A DNA stretch of 64,000 nucleotides from Bimastos eiseni (GCA_959347315.1 OY365808.1:2825954-2889953), one strand, 5' to 3'; shown: positions 36,201-49,109, counted from the first letter of the stretch. Notes: generated from the sequence alone by a model not told the origin. Translations and numbers: made by a program.

Positions 36201-39200
36201 TTTCAGAGAGTCTGTATAGGAACAACCTAAAAGACAGTGAAATAGAATCTCCCCTCTTTCATACAAGCAATACGTCCTTTGTATTGACAGACGTCACATT
36301 TGGTAATCTGTTTATATTATTGCAGAGTGGCAGTATGTAAACAATAATGGCACCGCTACCCCTCCCTGGCTACTCCTCTCTGACCAAACCACTTGGATGT
36401 TCACTCTTTTGAAGATCGATATATGCATACAGCAGAACTCTGGAGTTTGTATTACCTAGCACCATGCAAAAGTACGATCTAACAATTCGTGTCGATCGTG
36501 AGCAGGAAGAAGCGATCCGAGCCTTTTTTGCTCATAACGACTGGGATTTTTAACAAACTGGTAAATATAGAATGCAGTATATGTAGTTATTAAAAATTCA
36601 GTTTGATGAAACCTAGGTACAGCAGTACTGTACTAGCAGAACTGACGTACTATCGGTCGTAATCACAGTCGTATGCATGCAGTGATTAATCATGTCACTA
36701 AGGACATCAATTTGAAAGCAATAAACTACTTCCGTGAGTTTATGCTTTCGTGTAGCAATATATGCATTTATTCAAAAATTCTGTTAGGTGTTGCCTTAGT
36801 ACATACTGTACTTTGGGTCGTATGCATGCAGTGATTAGTCATGCCACTAAGGGCATCAATTTGTATGCAATAATAATGCATTTTAGTGAGGTAATGCTTT
36901 CTGGTGGCACCACAACCTTTGGAGCTTACATATGGAATTTTTCGAATTGCAGTGTATGAACCAGCCAAGAAAAGGAAATCTCGCTCGGAACCTTCTTCCG
37001 AGCGGCCCTCCAGGTCTGAATCCTCTTCAACTTGCACTACTTTGCCAGCTGAGACACAAACGACAGCTGGTGATGTCTCGTCTGAGCATCAGTCACAACT
37101 CTGTGACAGTCTGCACATAGACATTGTCTGCCCACTCTGCTTTCTATATCCGTGCGTGGCGTCTTTACCTGTGGAATGGCTTGGAGGAGGGCAAGCCGCT
37201 CATACAGGAAACAGTTCAATACGGAGAGTCTTGTATGGAAAATACTGGAAAATGTTTTCTAACTTGGGTGGGTGGACAAACCCGCATATCTGACAAAGAA
37301 ACTGGCTGATACACAAGGAGTACATCACATGCATGAGATAATGCCGGACTGTGTAGTTGAAAAAGTTAGAACATGGTACCCTAATCCAGCTGGAATACCT
37401 TACATAGGCCACAAATGGGAATAAATTTAGCATTTTGACCATGCAGAAGAATATTTCGCATCAATTTCATTGATGTGGCTGAGCGCTGTAATCACAAGGT
37501 GTCTTTCTTATTCACAAGTCCTGTTTATATATTTCAACCCTTCTAATTATTTATAATTTTATATGCATTTACACTTATTTCAATCGTTTAACTTAGATTT
37601 CGGATTACTAAAGCAGCATTCAGAGGGTTGTATGTGAAGTAATTTCCATTTTATTGTCAGGATAGATATATAGCAGCCGACACCAGCTTGGAAGCGTCAC
37701 AGCCATCTAAATGCCTATATGATGCTATTATTACACCTATTAATCCTTTATCCAGGCTTGGAACTGGCACTGCCACAATATCAGCAGTGGCGGAGTAACG
37801 GACCTTGCAGGTCATAAATATTTATAACTTTTTGCATTCACTCAAATATGGGTCAAAGACCTGTGCCCTCCTCAAAATGTCACTGTTTTTTTTTATTACT
37901 GTTCAGTTGTATCTGTTGCATTGATGTCATTGATCAGTCCATAAATGTCTCCCATCTCATCATCATTTGAATTCCACGATGAGTTGTCACTCTGGCAAAT
38001 CTCGTTATACAGAGACTTCATCCACAGATGATGCTGATGCTGCTGACAATGATGATGTTGGTGATGATGAAGAAATTTATTCATTAGGGTAGGTCCATTT
38101 TTTTTTATCAATAGGGGATGAGATGAATGGTGTCACTCCTATTGCCTTCCTCGCAGAGAAATTTGGGCAACTTGTCCCAGGTCACAAGTGACTTGAGGTA
38201 TTTTCGATCTTGCGTCCCACCGATAACAAGGAACAGAACATTCTACTATACCGAAGATTAATAATTCAATGTATGCTGTATGAGACATGTTTTGTATGGT
38301 CAGTTGTTGGTTGCAGTGGCTGGAATGTTCATAGAACAAATCGCATAGACGAACAATGCTGTTGCACTCTCCAATAAAACTGGGGTGCTCTGATTCCAAA
38401 GAAACCATTGGATCTGATCCAGGAAATTTAATTGGCATTTGTTTTTCCAGTTCCGATCCTGTTTCTTCAAAGACTGAAGTGGTTAATGAGACTGGATCAG
38501 ACAATAAAAATGGAGGGGCGGCAGAGACCGAAAGCTTGACCGGACTTCTAGTGTTATATTCCACAAGAACCTTTTTAATTGATTCATGGATTGTCCTTAA
38601 TCCAAAATGTCTTTGCAGCTTGCTACATCTCGTCTCAAATTGCAGCTTCTCGTTTTCGTCTTCAAAATAGAACTTGATGCATTTTCGATCCAAAGGAGCA
38701 TACGTATATGTTTTGATGCTTCCTCTTGACAGTCTTTTCCTCACAGTTCTGTTATTGGCATCAACATGTGATGTTCCATCACTGTCTATCATTTTAGCTG
38801 TCATGTTACTGTCTTGTCCTTGCAAGTATTTACTAGCATAAAGGCCTACTTAAAACAATGATCTACATGAACACAACATATATTCCAAAACTAAATCCCC
38901 AAACTAATGTTCAGCTTACTAATTTGCACAGTCGTGTAAGAAACAGCTTCTAACGCAATCAAAAATAATGAGGGCTGGAATAAACCATCAGGACACTTTC
39001 ACGGTATGCTAAATTATTGTCTCGCACGTGATAGGACATGTCTTAGTTGTGTTGGAACCAGAGAACCAAAAGCCCACTGGGCCACTGGCAGTGTAACGAA
39101 GTTCTCGGCTTCAATTCAAATCAGTGACAGGTAGAAGGAATGTGAAAACAAGCCGAGGCCCAGTTACGAAGTCATCTCCAGGCAATCGAAGCTAGTACTG

Positions 39201-39807
39201 TCAGTGTTTGTGCCTGTATGTGTATATCTGTTCTTTCCGACCCATATTATAATTGAAATGCAAATGAACTACGTCTTTACCTCGGATAGTGCGTCCATTG
39301 AAAGAGATGCACACAGCTAATAATTCATTGTTCCATAAGAGACCACTCAATCGACGGCCGCAGTCCCAGTTGGTCTGGCAGCTGGGTCTGTGCGATACAA
39401 TTCTGGAGGTTCGATATGATTGGCATGCATACTCATTAAATGGGCGGCCCTGGTTTAACGTTAAACTGCGAGATGGAGTTACCCCTCTATGTCTCTAGTT
39501 GAAATTTTAAATATTCTTGTTATTATTACAGAAACTTTGCTATTCCTTTGAGTCTGTCATTTCGCAGTTGACTTTCAGAAACACGGACTGAAGTTTCTAA
39601 TCCGTGATCCGAGCTCTTACACTCCGATTCTTGATCGAAAAGACAGATCGAGGCAGAGATCTCTGACGCTCGGACGAGATGCAGCAGAAAACACGAGACA
39701 GATCGCTCAATTCTCGTCTACTGATGCGAAGGTTGGCAGATTTTAGTAGCCTTGTCTCTCTTTGAACATGTCTTTACATGATTTATCTTTCATTATATAT
39801 GTCTTTA

Positions 39808-39862
<55 letters not shown>

Positions 39863-42800
39863 ATATATTATGTAATATATATGTATCTTCATATTTTTTT
39901 CCTGGAGTCATCTGTTGCTGTTTAAGAATATCAAGTCCTATCAGTCTATCATGCAACTGTTATATAAACTGCAATATTAATGCTGATATGTGCTATTCTA
40001 ATTTATATAGTGTATAACTAAATATAAGCTGCTTATAAAGTATAATTAGGGACTTGCAAATCACAGATTTTCGATCGAATCTCGAATCGAATCATTAGAT
40101 ACCAGTTTTGACATTCATGTAGTGTTTACATGATAGCAGTCTTCAATATATCAATATTTGTATAAAATTTGCTTAAATTCTACAGTTTATCAGAAATGAA
40201 CCATGGCGATCTGCTGTGTGTGAAATTGAGCTGGAGCTTCAGATTTTATGCTTCTAGGCATATGTTGAATATGAACACATGTTGAATCGAATTGTTGATG
40301 CTCTGAATCCACTTCTTGACGTCTCTCCGGTTCATCTTCCGACGTGGCTCAATCGAGATGTCTCGTTTAGAGCAAAATGGAGCAACTTGCCATCATTGAA
40401 AGCTCTGATTACTTTGGGTATGATTCTAATTCATTTTACATTTGCACCCTCTGCACAGGGGTTAACCCTCTCATAATGGCTACTTTTATTGATATAGGCA
40501 ATGTCGTAATTCAGTTTTGACTTTCTAAACTCCCTGTTGCAATTCAGATTCTGGTTGATCTAGGTGCAAGAAGCACACAGGCATTTTTATTTTTATACAC
40601 ATTTTAAAGATCTTTGTGTTTTCACAGGAAGATTGCTTGGAAAGGATTTGATCTCATTTTACGAGTTTATGACAGCACCAGCTGCAAAGATTCTCGATGC
40701 GTGGTTTGAGTCAGAGCCGTTGAAAGCAACGCTGGCCACGGATGCAGTCATTGGTGCGATGGTCAGTCCCAAGATGCCTGGAAGCGCGTTAGTAACTCTT
40801 ATTATTAACTTTCAAGGAAATTATTTGAATTCATGAGTTGGTAGGTATCTGTTTGAGGGTGCTATATAAGTGCTCTTAGCGAATGAATATGATCCTTATG
40901 CAAACGATGATGATGGTCATCATCATTAATTGGCATAATCATGGTGATGATAATTGTAATTGTAAATTAACATTTTTAAAGCACAGCTCAAATCAGCGGC
41001 GCTCAAGATGATGATGACGACGATGATGATAATGACATAATATCGCATCTGAAGTAAAGCCCAAGAAATACTGAAAGAGCACACTGCTAGTTAGCCATGT
41101 GACCAAATCCACACAATCAGTTGACCTCACCTCAGTTAAACTATGATAAGTGTTGAACAACTTTGACCTTCCTTCTGGAAATTGTAAATTTACTTAATGC
41201 ACCTTAGCAAGAGTTACAATGTATTGCTGACTGTTGAATTTCAGACTCGTCATATTTATGGTTATCTGTATCTTATGTCGTTGTCAGGTATGTTCTGTTA
41301 CATCACGTGATGGGAGAAATTGATGGATGCAAAGGAGCATGGGCTTATGTTGAAGGCGGGATGGGAGCGGTGTCCGAGTCCATTGCGTCGGCCGCCAAGT
41401 CACATGGTGCCAGTATCTTCACGGAAAAGGTGACTACTTTTCTCTGTTATTTTAATCTCTTTCTGGGCATGGCGTGAATGCTTTGGGTGAATGTTAATCC
41501 AAGAAATCTGACAAAGTGGTTCTTATAAGGGACGGGTTTAAAATGTTTCTTTAGTTATTCGTTGCAAAATAGTCCCTTTTTTTATTCATTTAGTACACAT
41601 GCCATGTTCTCCCTTCAGTTGCACTTACGATACATCATATGCTGTTATTGTCATGTTTATTTTACTAATTTAATCACTAGAGTATTGATGAATTGTTGTT
41701 TTGCAGCCAGTACAAAATATAATCGTTGGAACAGGCAATAGAGCTGAAGGGGTTGTTCTACAGGATGGAACAGAAATCCGCAGCAAGTTGGTCCTTTCGA
41801 ATGCAACGGCTAAAGTGACATTCCTTGATCTGCTGGTTGCTGTAAGACATTCGTTTCAAGCAGCTGATTTATTTATAGGCATTTCAACTTTTGCAGTGAG
41901 TGGTGTACTTCGTGGGATTTTACAATATACCCTGGTTTCCACAGGTGTTGACCTCAATTGTGCATAAATATATTATAAATGTTGGATAAAATAGTTTTTC
42001 TCATATTTAGTTGTGTTAATTCGAAGCTGTAATGAAAAGGATGATTGAAATTTTGTAACAGGAACTCTTTGGACTTTTGGTCTTGTTAGTCAAAATGTAA
42101 TGGATCATTTTTCACTTGTCCACCATTTAGCAAGCTGCGGAAGAATCCCAAGGTCTTGGACGTATGAAGATCTTTGTGTTTGCTTCTGAGCTTGCACTAT
42201 TACCAAATTCTACTATTTCTGACAGAGACAAGTGTGCGAACAATTTCTGCCTCAGCAGGCTCAGACCTGCAACCATTGGCATAGTGTCCAGTATGCTACC
42301 ATATTACAGTCCATTTATTTCACCATTTCTTGCTCCTTTCATTCTTTTTTTGCCACAAGCATTTTAAAACCATTCTTTTCAATTGTGGTTTTGGTGTTGT
42401 TAGGTCGAAAGTGCCTCTGAGGTGTTTGTCTTCTGGTGGCATGATAAAATTTAAATCATGATTGAGAACTAATTGGAACAGTTAATGATTTAGTTGAATA
42501 ATTGTTTCTGTTGTCACATTTTGTTTTGGAGGGTGTGTTGTCAAAAGAACTGCGCAATTCTGTCAAAAGCATCGACTACACGTCACCAGTTACCAAACTA
42601 AACAGTAACTATTAGCATATATCTACCAGATTTTGTGGTTGGCTTTAGTATTCATTTGTTACTCAGCTTGATGGGTTTAGGCAGTTAGGGTGAGGACTGA
42701 CTGACTGACTGGTTGGTTATCTGCCCTCATATGCCAAGGTCAAGAAAACGAAGTTGCTAACACTTCGTTGTTCATACTCATCTTGAGTGCCTCGCAGACT

Positions 42801-45800
42801 TGTAAAAGGGACCTGATCTTACTTCATATTTATCAATCAATCAATCAATCAATTGCAGTGTTTTTGGCAATCCAATAAACAGAACAAAAAGACAATTACT
42901 AAACATCTTAAAATTGCTTGTTGGATCATCCGGGAGACACAATTAGGGATCGAAAGGTTTCGCTTGTTAGGGCCACCTGAGGATGTTCAAAGTTACAATA
43001 AACAATAGCACCTATTATAGTTTTACAACTATTACCAGTTTGTGAAAAAAGTAATTTTTTGCAAAATGTTAACTAAAAGCTTACTAAACTTAATTAATAA
43101 CAGCTATGCTAGTCACGGTTGTAGATTGCAAGTATGATAGCTATCCCATTGCAAGTGCAGTCGTCTTTCACTTAGGACAGCCACCCTCCATTAGACCTGA
43201 ACTTACAAACCTTTGGAATAAGATGCAATGGAAGTGGAATGGCATAATGTATGTGGCCTTCTGTTTTCATGTATTTCTGTCTTTGTTAAATCCATGGGCT
43301 TTAATACTGCCTCTGATGCAAACACAACTGTATTTCTGTATTTGATGATGGCCCTCCTTCCAAAGTTCAGAAGTGCATATTGACCATGAGTCAGAGCACT
43401 GATGTCGCTGAGCCTTTGCAAGTGAAGGACTTTATACTCGAGTTCCCTGTACAGTAAGTAGCTGCCTGAATCAAGGCTGGACTATCAACTGAGAGGTCTG
43501 GCAAGGGTGGCCATGTTCAAATCCCAGCCAGGACAGTTTTTTTCTTTTAAATTTCTGCTCCCCCTAGTCAGTTCTGCTATAACGAATACTCTGACCACCC
43601 ACTGTCAGTGAGAAGATCTGATGGCGAGAGAGAGAGGACTGGCCTCCTGCCTTCATGGCTAGGACATGGCTAAGATAATTATGAATTCACGTCATACACA
43701 TGGCTGTTTCAGGGCTACCGTAAGGGACTGTTCTTCTTTTCTTATATTTAGTTAATTATCTGTTTAATTATGAATCTATTACTGGTATTGTTTGTGTGGT
43801 TCTTCTTCATAGTTGCAGTTAATCAGCTGCCAAACTTCATAGCCAACCCCAACCTGAGGGGTTCTGAGGCAATGCCACACCACAGGGGCACAATTCACCT
43901 AAATAGCGAGAACATGGACATGATACACGAGGCCTACACAGATGCAGTCAACGGAAGATATTCAGCAAAGTAGGCTCTGTTATGATTACATTCTGAAGTT
44001 TTTCTACAGCAATGTAATGTATTGAAATGTAATCAAACATTTATATAGTGTCCAGTCTTCCTTCAGTCTATTTCTGTCAAGATGGAAAATGGGAATTAAA
44101 AAACATTCATTCATTCACATATTTATTTGAAGGTAACTATTCAATGAGGCTCCCAACTCCAGCCCAGACAAAAAGCTGTTTCAAGTGACCATAAAATGTA
44201 ACACTACATGATTTAGCGAACAAACATAACTCCATTAATAGGCCATTTCAATTCTGAGGTTACCATGTTTGTATGGAACAGAGGTAAAGAAAGGCCACAG
44301 AGCTGGAATCACAGCTTGTGACTTAAGTGAACACTGATGACTTGAGTTACTGCTTAAATCATCCCTATTATACACATGTCTTAGCTAAGTTGTTCCTCTG
44401 ATTCTGGCATTCATATCATAAACGTAAATCTCAAATAATTCAACTATTCATTCACTTATTCAAGTAAGATGTTGTGTGTTTGTAGAGCAGTTATCGAGAT
44501 GACGATCCCTTCCAGTTTGGACTCGACAGTGGCACCACCTGGATGTCACGTGGTGCAGCTGTTCACACAGTACACGCCTTACAGTCTGGCAGACGGTGAA
44601 TGGACGGAAGAAAGGAAAACAGAATATGCCGACAGATGTAAGTATTCAAGGCAGTTGTGTTTTATATTACCCAAACACATTGACTAAACAAAGATTGCTG
44701 TGATGGTTGAACACTTTGTGTGATGAGACTAACATGGAAGGGATATGAAGCTGTCGAAAACTGGGTCATTGACCTAGATTATGTGTGTGACTACATCTGG
44801 GACTTTTGCAGGATAAATCAGCAGTTTTTGTCAACGAATAAAGCGACTTAATATATCCAAATTACAATATAAACTAAATGTGCTCAAAGGAAGATTTTGT
44901 GACCGGATTATCATAGATTTAGATGAACTTCTCAGCGATAATAAGTTGTAAGCTATCCTGCCTAGTGCCCGTATGTCACTTTATTCATTAGATAGCCACT
45001 CACAGACATCGCCCGCAATGTATCAGAAAAGACGATCACTGACTGGCTGACATGTTGCGACTTATATCCCTTCCATATTACCATATTAGTCCTAGGTTGG
45101 GGCTTCAAATTTCAGAAATTTGAACCTATGGTGCATACTAAGGAGCTTTGATGTAAAACAGGCAGGGGTAGCGAAGAATCTTGCCCAATCGATTTTGAAT
45201 GCTTAATAATATAATTATTTATGTGTGCACAAAACCCAAAATACTTTATCTAGAATCTGTAGAATATGCTTTAAACTTGTGACTCACTTTATAGTTACTG
45301 TCATCTGCATATTTTCTGTTGCAGTGTTTGATGACATTGAGCTTTACGCTCCTGGATTCAAATCAAGTGTCGTTGGAAGAGATATTCTCACTCCTCCAGA
45401 TATAGAACGAATATTTGGCCTGACAGGAGGAGTAAGTGGCTGAATTAGTGTCAGATTCTTGGTGAAGGACGAACTATTTCGATTGCCAGACCTGGAGTTC
45501 TTATGAACTTCCCTTCTACTTTCTGTCTGTTGGATCATATGTATCAAATCTTTCCTAATGGTGGACCACTGACAATATTTTCCAGGGAGTGGTGGGCTAA
45601 AATACTGAAGATGCCATACCAAAATTGGGTAGTGGTCTGAGAGGGGGCTCAGTGTGGCTGTCCCCAGAACATTTTTGCAACCCGTCCCCAGAACATTTTT
45701 GCAACCCGTCCCCAGAACATTTTTCCAAAACTTCATCTACATGGTGCATAAGCATGCAAAATGTCAGATTAGGGTTAAAATCTTAATTTTTATCTTCATT

Positions 45801-46838
45801 GTCATCACACACATTACAACTTTTATTCTCAAATTGTATAATCTTTAAGCAAGGCTTCAAGGGTAAAAAACAGTTGGTGGGTCAAATATGACTATTAGTC
45901 CAGTTTCTGACAGCCCTGTATTAGATCAAGCACATCCTGCTGCTTTTAGACAGACTCATCCATTGATGATAACGAGCCAAATTTGTTTAGGATGTGGTAG
46001 CAATGTGGGTCCACATGAGCACGGATAGAGAGTTCATTCATTACGAGAATTTATATAACGCAGTAAAAGGTTACTAGTACTCAGAAGCGCTCCCAACCCA
46101 GCCCTGGCTGAAAAGAACGACTCTTAAGAGTTGGTCTTATATGTAAAATGTCCTTTTTTCTATATTTGTTGCTTCATTCACTTCCTATAAAAATTAAATG
46201 ATTTTGTTGACTAAAGACATTTGTAACTTTCGTGTAGAACATATTTCATGGCGCTATATCGGCAGATCAGCTCTACTCTTTCCGACCAACGCCGCAGTAC
46301 AGCAACTACCAGACGCCCGTCTCTGGTCTCTTCCTGTGTGGATCAGGCACTCATCCGGGTATGTAATCGGGGATATGAGTGAGGACAAGAGCAGTCAAAC
46401 TTCATTGCCATTCCCAACCAGAAAGGTTCTGAGGCACAATTCCCTTCTGAGGCAGCCAAATGGTTTGGCAACTTAATTTTTATCTGGCAGTCTCTCGTTC
46501 GCTTTTGCTTTTCTCAAAACCTGTTTCTTATCTTTGGGTCTTGCGAACTGGTTCACCCCTACGAGAGGTGCTTTACATATGCGTAGATACAACACACTTG
46601 AAGCTGTTTTGATCAGTGAGGATATGTTGAGAATAAACTAGATTATGATTAGTTTAGAATATGATTATATTATTAGACTGTCATTAGAACACTTGTTTTA
46701 GATTAGTATATTCTGATAATTCATCGGATTTAATAAACTTTAAAGGGTGTATATGATTTTAACTTTTTAGGTGGGGGTGTTATGGGTGCCCCAGGAAGGT
46801 TGGCTGCCCTTGCATCCCTGAAGCACTGGAAGAAATAG
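33204..46838 (+). CDS. PYROXD2: PYROXD2, FAD/NAD(P)-dependent oxidoreductase domain protein, 15 coding exons
   Basis: PYROXD2 is a phytoene-desaturase/amine-oxidase-like flavoprotein reported in mitochondria. Exons: 33204-33339, 33975-33994, 34758-34851, 35101-35174, 39579-39731, 40258-40417, 40628-40787, 41288-41429, 41707-41841, 42532-42604, 43813-43969, 44486-44637, 45325-45431, 46238-46358 and 46771-46838. Every phase joins, giving 583 aa against about 581 in human. The N-terminal Rossmann motif VIGGGHNGLVAA (residues 42-53) is interrupted by the 20-nt microexon, followed by the [12 protein letters not shown] dinucleotide-fold end. Later blocks are [63 protein letters not shown] and the C-terminal FAD block [19 protein letters not shown] second in-frame Met at residue 7 could be the start. 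Intron 4 (4.4 kb) is expanded by a 3.7-kb transposon. Confidence 0.95.
33975..33994 (+). other. 20-nt microexon of PYROXD2
   Basis: The exon reads GACATAATGGATTGGTTGCT between TTACAG and GTGAGT. It supplies the second half of the GGGHNGLVA nucleotide-binding loop, so it cannot be skipped without losing FAD binding and the frame. Confidence 0.88.
36463..37424 (+). pseudogene. Plus-strand gene remnant of the TIR element
   Basis: A short ORF from 36463 ([20 protein letters not shown]...) may be a first exon. After an acceptor at 36948-36949 a longer stretch runs [20 protein letters not shown], a Cys pair (IVCPLC), VEWLGGGQ and [17 protein letters not shown]. The ORF stops at about 37293. An adjacent frame carries on sensibly with [33 protein letters not shown] and GHKWE before a stop at 37424, so one base appears to have been lost or gained near 37283. 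The closing pattern hydrophobic-P-x-CVV-x(3)-R-x(2)-YP vaguely resembles the C-terminal 'ballast' type domain of P2X7-like proteins; this is my impression only. Confidence 0.4.
36600..36905. repeat. 149-bp imperfect tandem duplication inside the TIR element
   Basis: GTCGTATGCATGCAGTGATT begins at 36668 and again at 36817. Similar sequence extends to both sides (ACATACTGTACT, CACTAAGG.CATCAATTTG). Confidence 0.75.
38139..38825 (-). CDS. Uncharacterised 228-aa ORF of the TIR element
   Basis: This is one of the longest open frames in the window (228 codons with an ATG start), located inside the inverted repeats and convergent with the plus-strand gene remnant. The first third is basic ([10 protein letters not shown]); then come [20 protein letters not shown] and [20 protein letters not shown] Pro/Ser-rich middle is followed by a Cys/His-containing end ([20 protein letters not shown]). 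I recognise no domain. It may be a second transposon protein or a captured exon, and it may continue across introns. The antisense ORF over 38356-38670 is a shadow. Confidence 0.45.
   Translation of the reverse strand: MQGQDSNMTAKMIDSDGTSHVDANNRTVRKRLSRGSIKTYTYAPLDRKCIKFYFEDENEKLQFETRCSKLQRHFGLRTIHESIKKVLVEYNTRSPVKLSVSAAPPFLLSDPVSLTTSVFEETGSELEKQMPIKFPGSDPMVSLESEHPSFIGECNSIVRLCDLFYEHSSHCNQQLTIQNMSHTAYIELLIFGIVECSVPCYRWDARSKIPQVTCDLGQVAQISLRGRQ
39811..39868. repeat. (AT)n microsatellite
   Basis: Long AT run with two interruptions in PYROXD2 intron 5, about 80 bp from the donor. Confidence 0.95.
42695..42850 (+). repeat. SINE body fragment (family C)
   Basis: CCTCATATGCCAAGGTCAAG-AAAACGAAGTTGCTAAC-ACTTCGTTG matches the body of the tRNA-headed copy at 54600-54850. 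It ends in an (AATC)n run. It lies in PYROXD2 intron 10. Confidence 0.6.
43450..43705 (+). repeat. tRNA-derived SINE (family C), copy 1
   Basis: A degenerate tRNA-like head contains the B-box-like ATGTTCAAATCCCAGCC. It is followed by a poly-T stretch and the body GCTCCCCCTAGTCAG...TGTCAGTGAGAA..GAGGACTGGCC, shared with 54700-54800. It lies in PYROXD2 intron 10. Confidence 0.6.
45655..45727. repeat. 24-bp tandem repeat, three copies
   Basis: CCGTCCCCAGAACATTTTTG-CAAC units in PYROXD2 intron 13. The in-frame VPRTFLQP pattern is a by-product of the period. Confidence 0.9.
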
Positions 46839-49109
46839 TTTGACTACAGACTGTACAAGATTTGAAAATCTTTTGAAACTTGAATTTCCGTTCTGTCGTT
46901 ATTGTTATTGTCACAAAATGTGATTGTGCATTACAAACAGGCACCAGTGTGAAACAATTATGTAAATGTTTGCTTCTTCTCTTAAATGACATTGTTGCCA
47001 GATGACCATATTTGTATCTAAGACTACTTAGCCAATGTTTCTACAGCACCTACAGACGTGCACAGATGCCTACAGTTTCTGATAGTATTGTTAATTAGGG
47101 CATATCATTATTACATAGTATTTTTTTATTACAGTATTAATATTGTAAAATTTGTACTTTGTTATCGGTGGCTGACTTCAATTAAGTGGCTGATAGAGCA
47201 TACTATATTCATATATGTATGATGTGAGAAGGGAATGCATGAAGGATGGAATTGGTCACCACCCCTTTGTAGGGGCAAAGTTACTGTTTTATGCCTATCA
47301 GAACCATGACTGCCTTTTGAATTGCAATACAGTATTTTAAATGTATTTTAAATGTCCTGATGTAGAGGGCTCCCGAAAATATGTACGTACGCAAATATAA
47401 CTGTTTAATTATGACATCCACAATATGGAATATTAATATCAGAACTGTAAACCAAATCACTGATTAACTTATATCCTGCTTAATCAATTTTATAATAGCA
47501 TTAAAACTTTTTAGTGCAAGTGTTATTATGGTTTTATTTCTTCATAACAGTCAACAAATTTAAGCTGTGAAATATGATGCTTACAAAACAAATAGCCTGC
47601 AGTTATTAAATTAATGTCTTAATCTCTAATAGATGTCTTTCGTTAGCTATTCAACCTTTGCAATGTGGGAGGTGGAGCTCAGATGGGGAGGGGGTCCGCA
47701 AAATATACGCGGTGCACCAGAGGGAGGGGATCCGAAAATCCGATCTTTTTGCGTACGTAATATACATTATTGCTACTGGCCCGCCCTTTAACAAATGTTT
47801 GACACCCTGCTTTAGCTGCTTCTAAATGAGGAGAGACGAAGTTATAAGTAAGTTTTCTCTTGTCTTGATCGAACTGTCCCCGATACACCGCACTTCTTGC
47901 TGTTCCGTCCAGATTTGTTCCTCGTCTCTTCCAATAAACTGTAGACTATAATAATTCAAGGATTTCTTATCAATCCGTACCATTTCAGACCTTCTAGCTT
48001 CTGGTCCAAGCACTGTGCTTTGGATGTATCAATCAATCAATATGTGATCTTAATGTAGCGCCCATTCAAGATCCACTCAGAGGGGCAAATCGTATACATT
48101 TGCACCGTTGCGCGGAAACAATTTTTAACGGCTGAAAGTGCTGGAATAATAAAGCGAACTTAAATCCTGGCGAAACCGGGTAGCAACGCTAGTCAATTAA
48201 TAATTAGGACATTAAGTTTCATAAAGCGATATAAGCGTACAAGTGAACGAACTATTTTCAAAAGTAGCCTGCCTAGTAGATGTATAAGTAATTTAACTTA
48301 AAGTAAGCAGTCTAATGTGACAAGCTCACAGGCATTCAACGCGCACAGGCATTATTGATACAAAGACTCGTTGAACTGAATTACTATAGGACAGAATGTT
48401 CGAGGTAGCTGGTCCGGCTGAAATGCTGAAGAAACCACGCCATACATTTTGGAACCACTCATACTAAATAATTATTTGGATAGATGGCACTCTCTGAGAT
48501 GGAACTCAGTCCGAATATCCGCTTCAATAAAGTACTCTGAGAACTAAACCTACTCGTATCATTCCATTCTCAAAGTAATGTGACTATTATGTTCTAATTC
48601 ACGAAAACATGTGGGCGCTGTAGAAATGTTGAGTTACGACGCTAAATAAACATCTTGCCAGTCACGTGATCTCTGTACTGAATGACGGCATCAAAAATCC
48701 AGGTCGGATAAAAATTAACAAACTAAGTCTTGTCTTTCCTGTAAAGGAATAGGAAAAAAACCTACAATGCTATCCTACAGTGACAATAAGACTGATTTCA
48801 AAGTGACTTTATCTATGTAGATTAAAAAGTAATAGAATTCACTTTTAAGGTACATATTAAGTCTTGTGCTTTTGTAATAAACATTAGTTAGAATTTTAGC
48901 AATAATATGGTGGCGCTCTTCAATTGGCTTCGTTGGAGACTGTTCAAATACGTACTCTATGCTCTTGATGTGTATTCTTTGGCAGGCTACGTAATAATAT
49001 AATTTGTAATATCGTCGTAAAGTAATTTTCGCAGTAAAACGTCAAAATTTTACGCCTAGTTTAACTGCAAATTAAAAACTAATTTTCTCTGTTAACATCC
49101 AAAAGAAGA
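46839..49109. other. PYROXD2 3' UTR and intergenic region
   Basis: No gene is supported. Possible MITE ends lie around 47364-47400 and 47668-47780 (both share a 'CCGAAAAT...GTACGTA' segment). A LINE-tail fragment (GTGGGCGCTGTAGAAATG) lies near 48610. ATTAAA near 47500 is the nearest poly(A)-like hexamer that I noticed. Confidence 0.4.

Larger units (their letters stand above)
35746..39486. mobile_element. 3.7-kb DNA transposon with long terminal inverted repeats
   Basis: The left end AGGGGTAACTCCACCTC and the inverted right end AGGGGTAACTCCATCTC are followed by a nearly identical 55-bp block (TAAACCAGGGCCGCCCATTT through CATATCGAACC). A second shared block, GTAGTTCATTTGCATTTCAA, lies about 160-230 bp inside each end. 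The element occupies most of PYROXD2 intron 4. It holds a plus-strand gene remnant (about 36463-37424) and a minus-strand ORF (38825-38139), pointing at each other. I find no clear target-site duplication, and I see no DDE transposase or THAP finger. Confidence 0.8.

Noticed and set aside
38356..38670. Plus-strand 104-codon ORF
   Set aside because: Shadow of the longer minus-strand 228-codon ORF; composition is less protein-like.
41831..41836. Alternative PYROXD2 exon 9 end at CTGCTG|GTTGCT
   Set aside because: The site six bases later (GTTGCT|GTAAGA) is a better donor and restores the exact spacing expected from the human protein.
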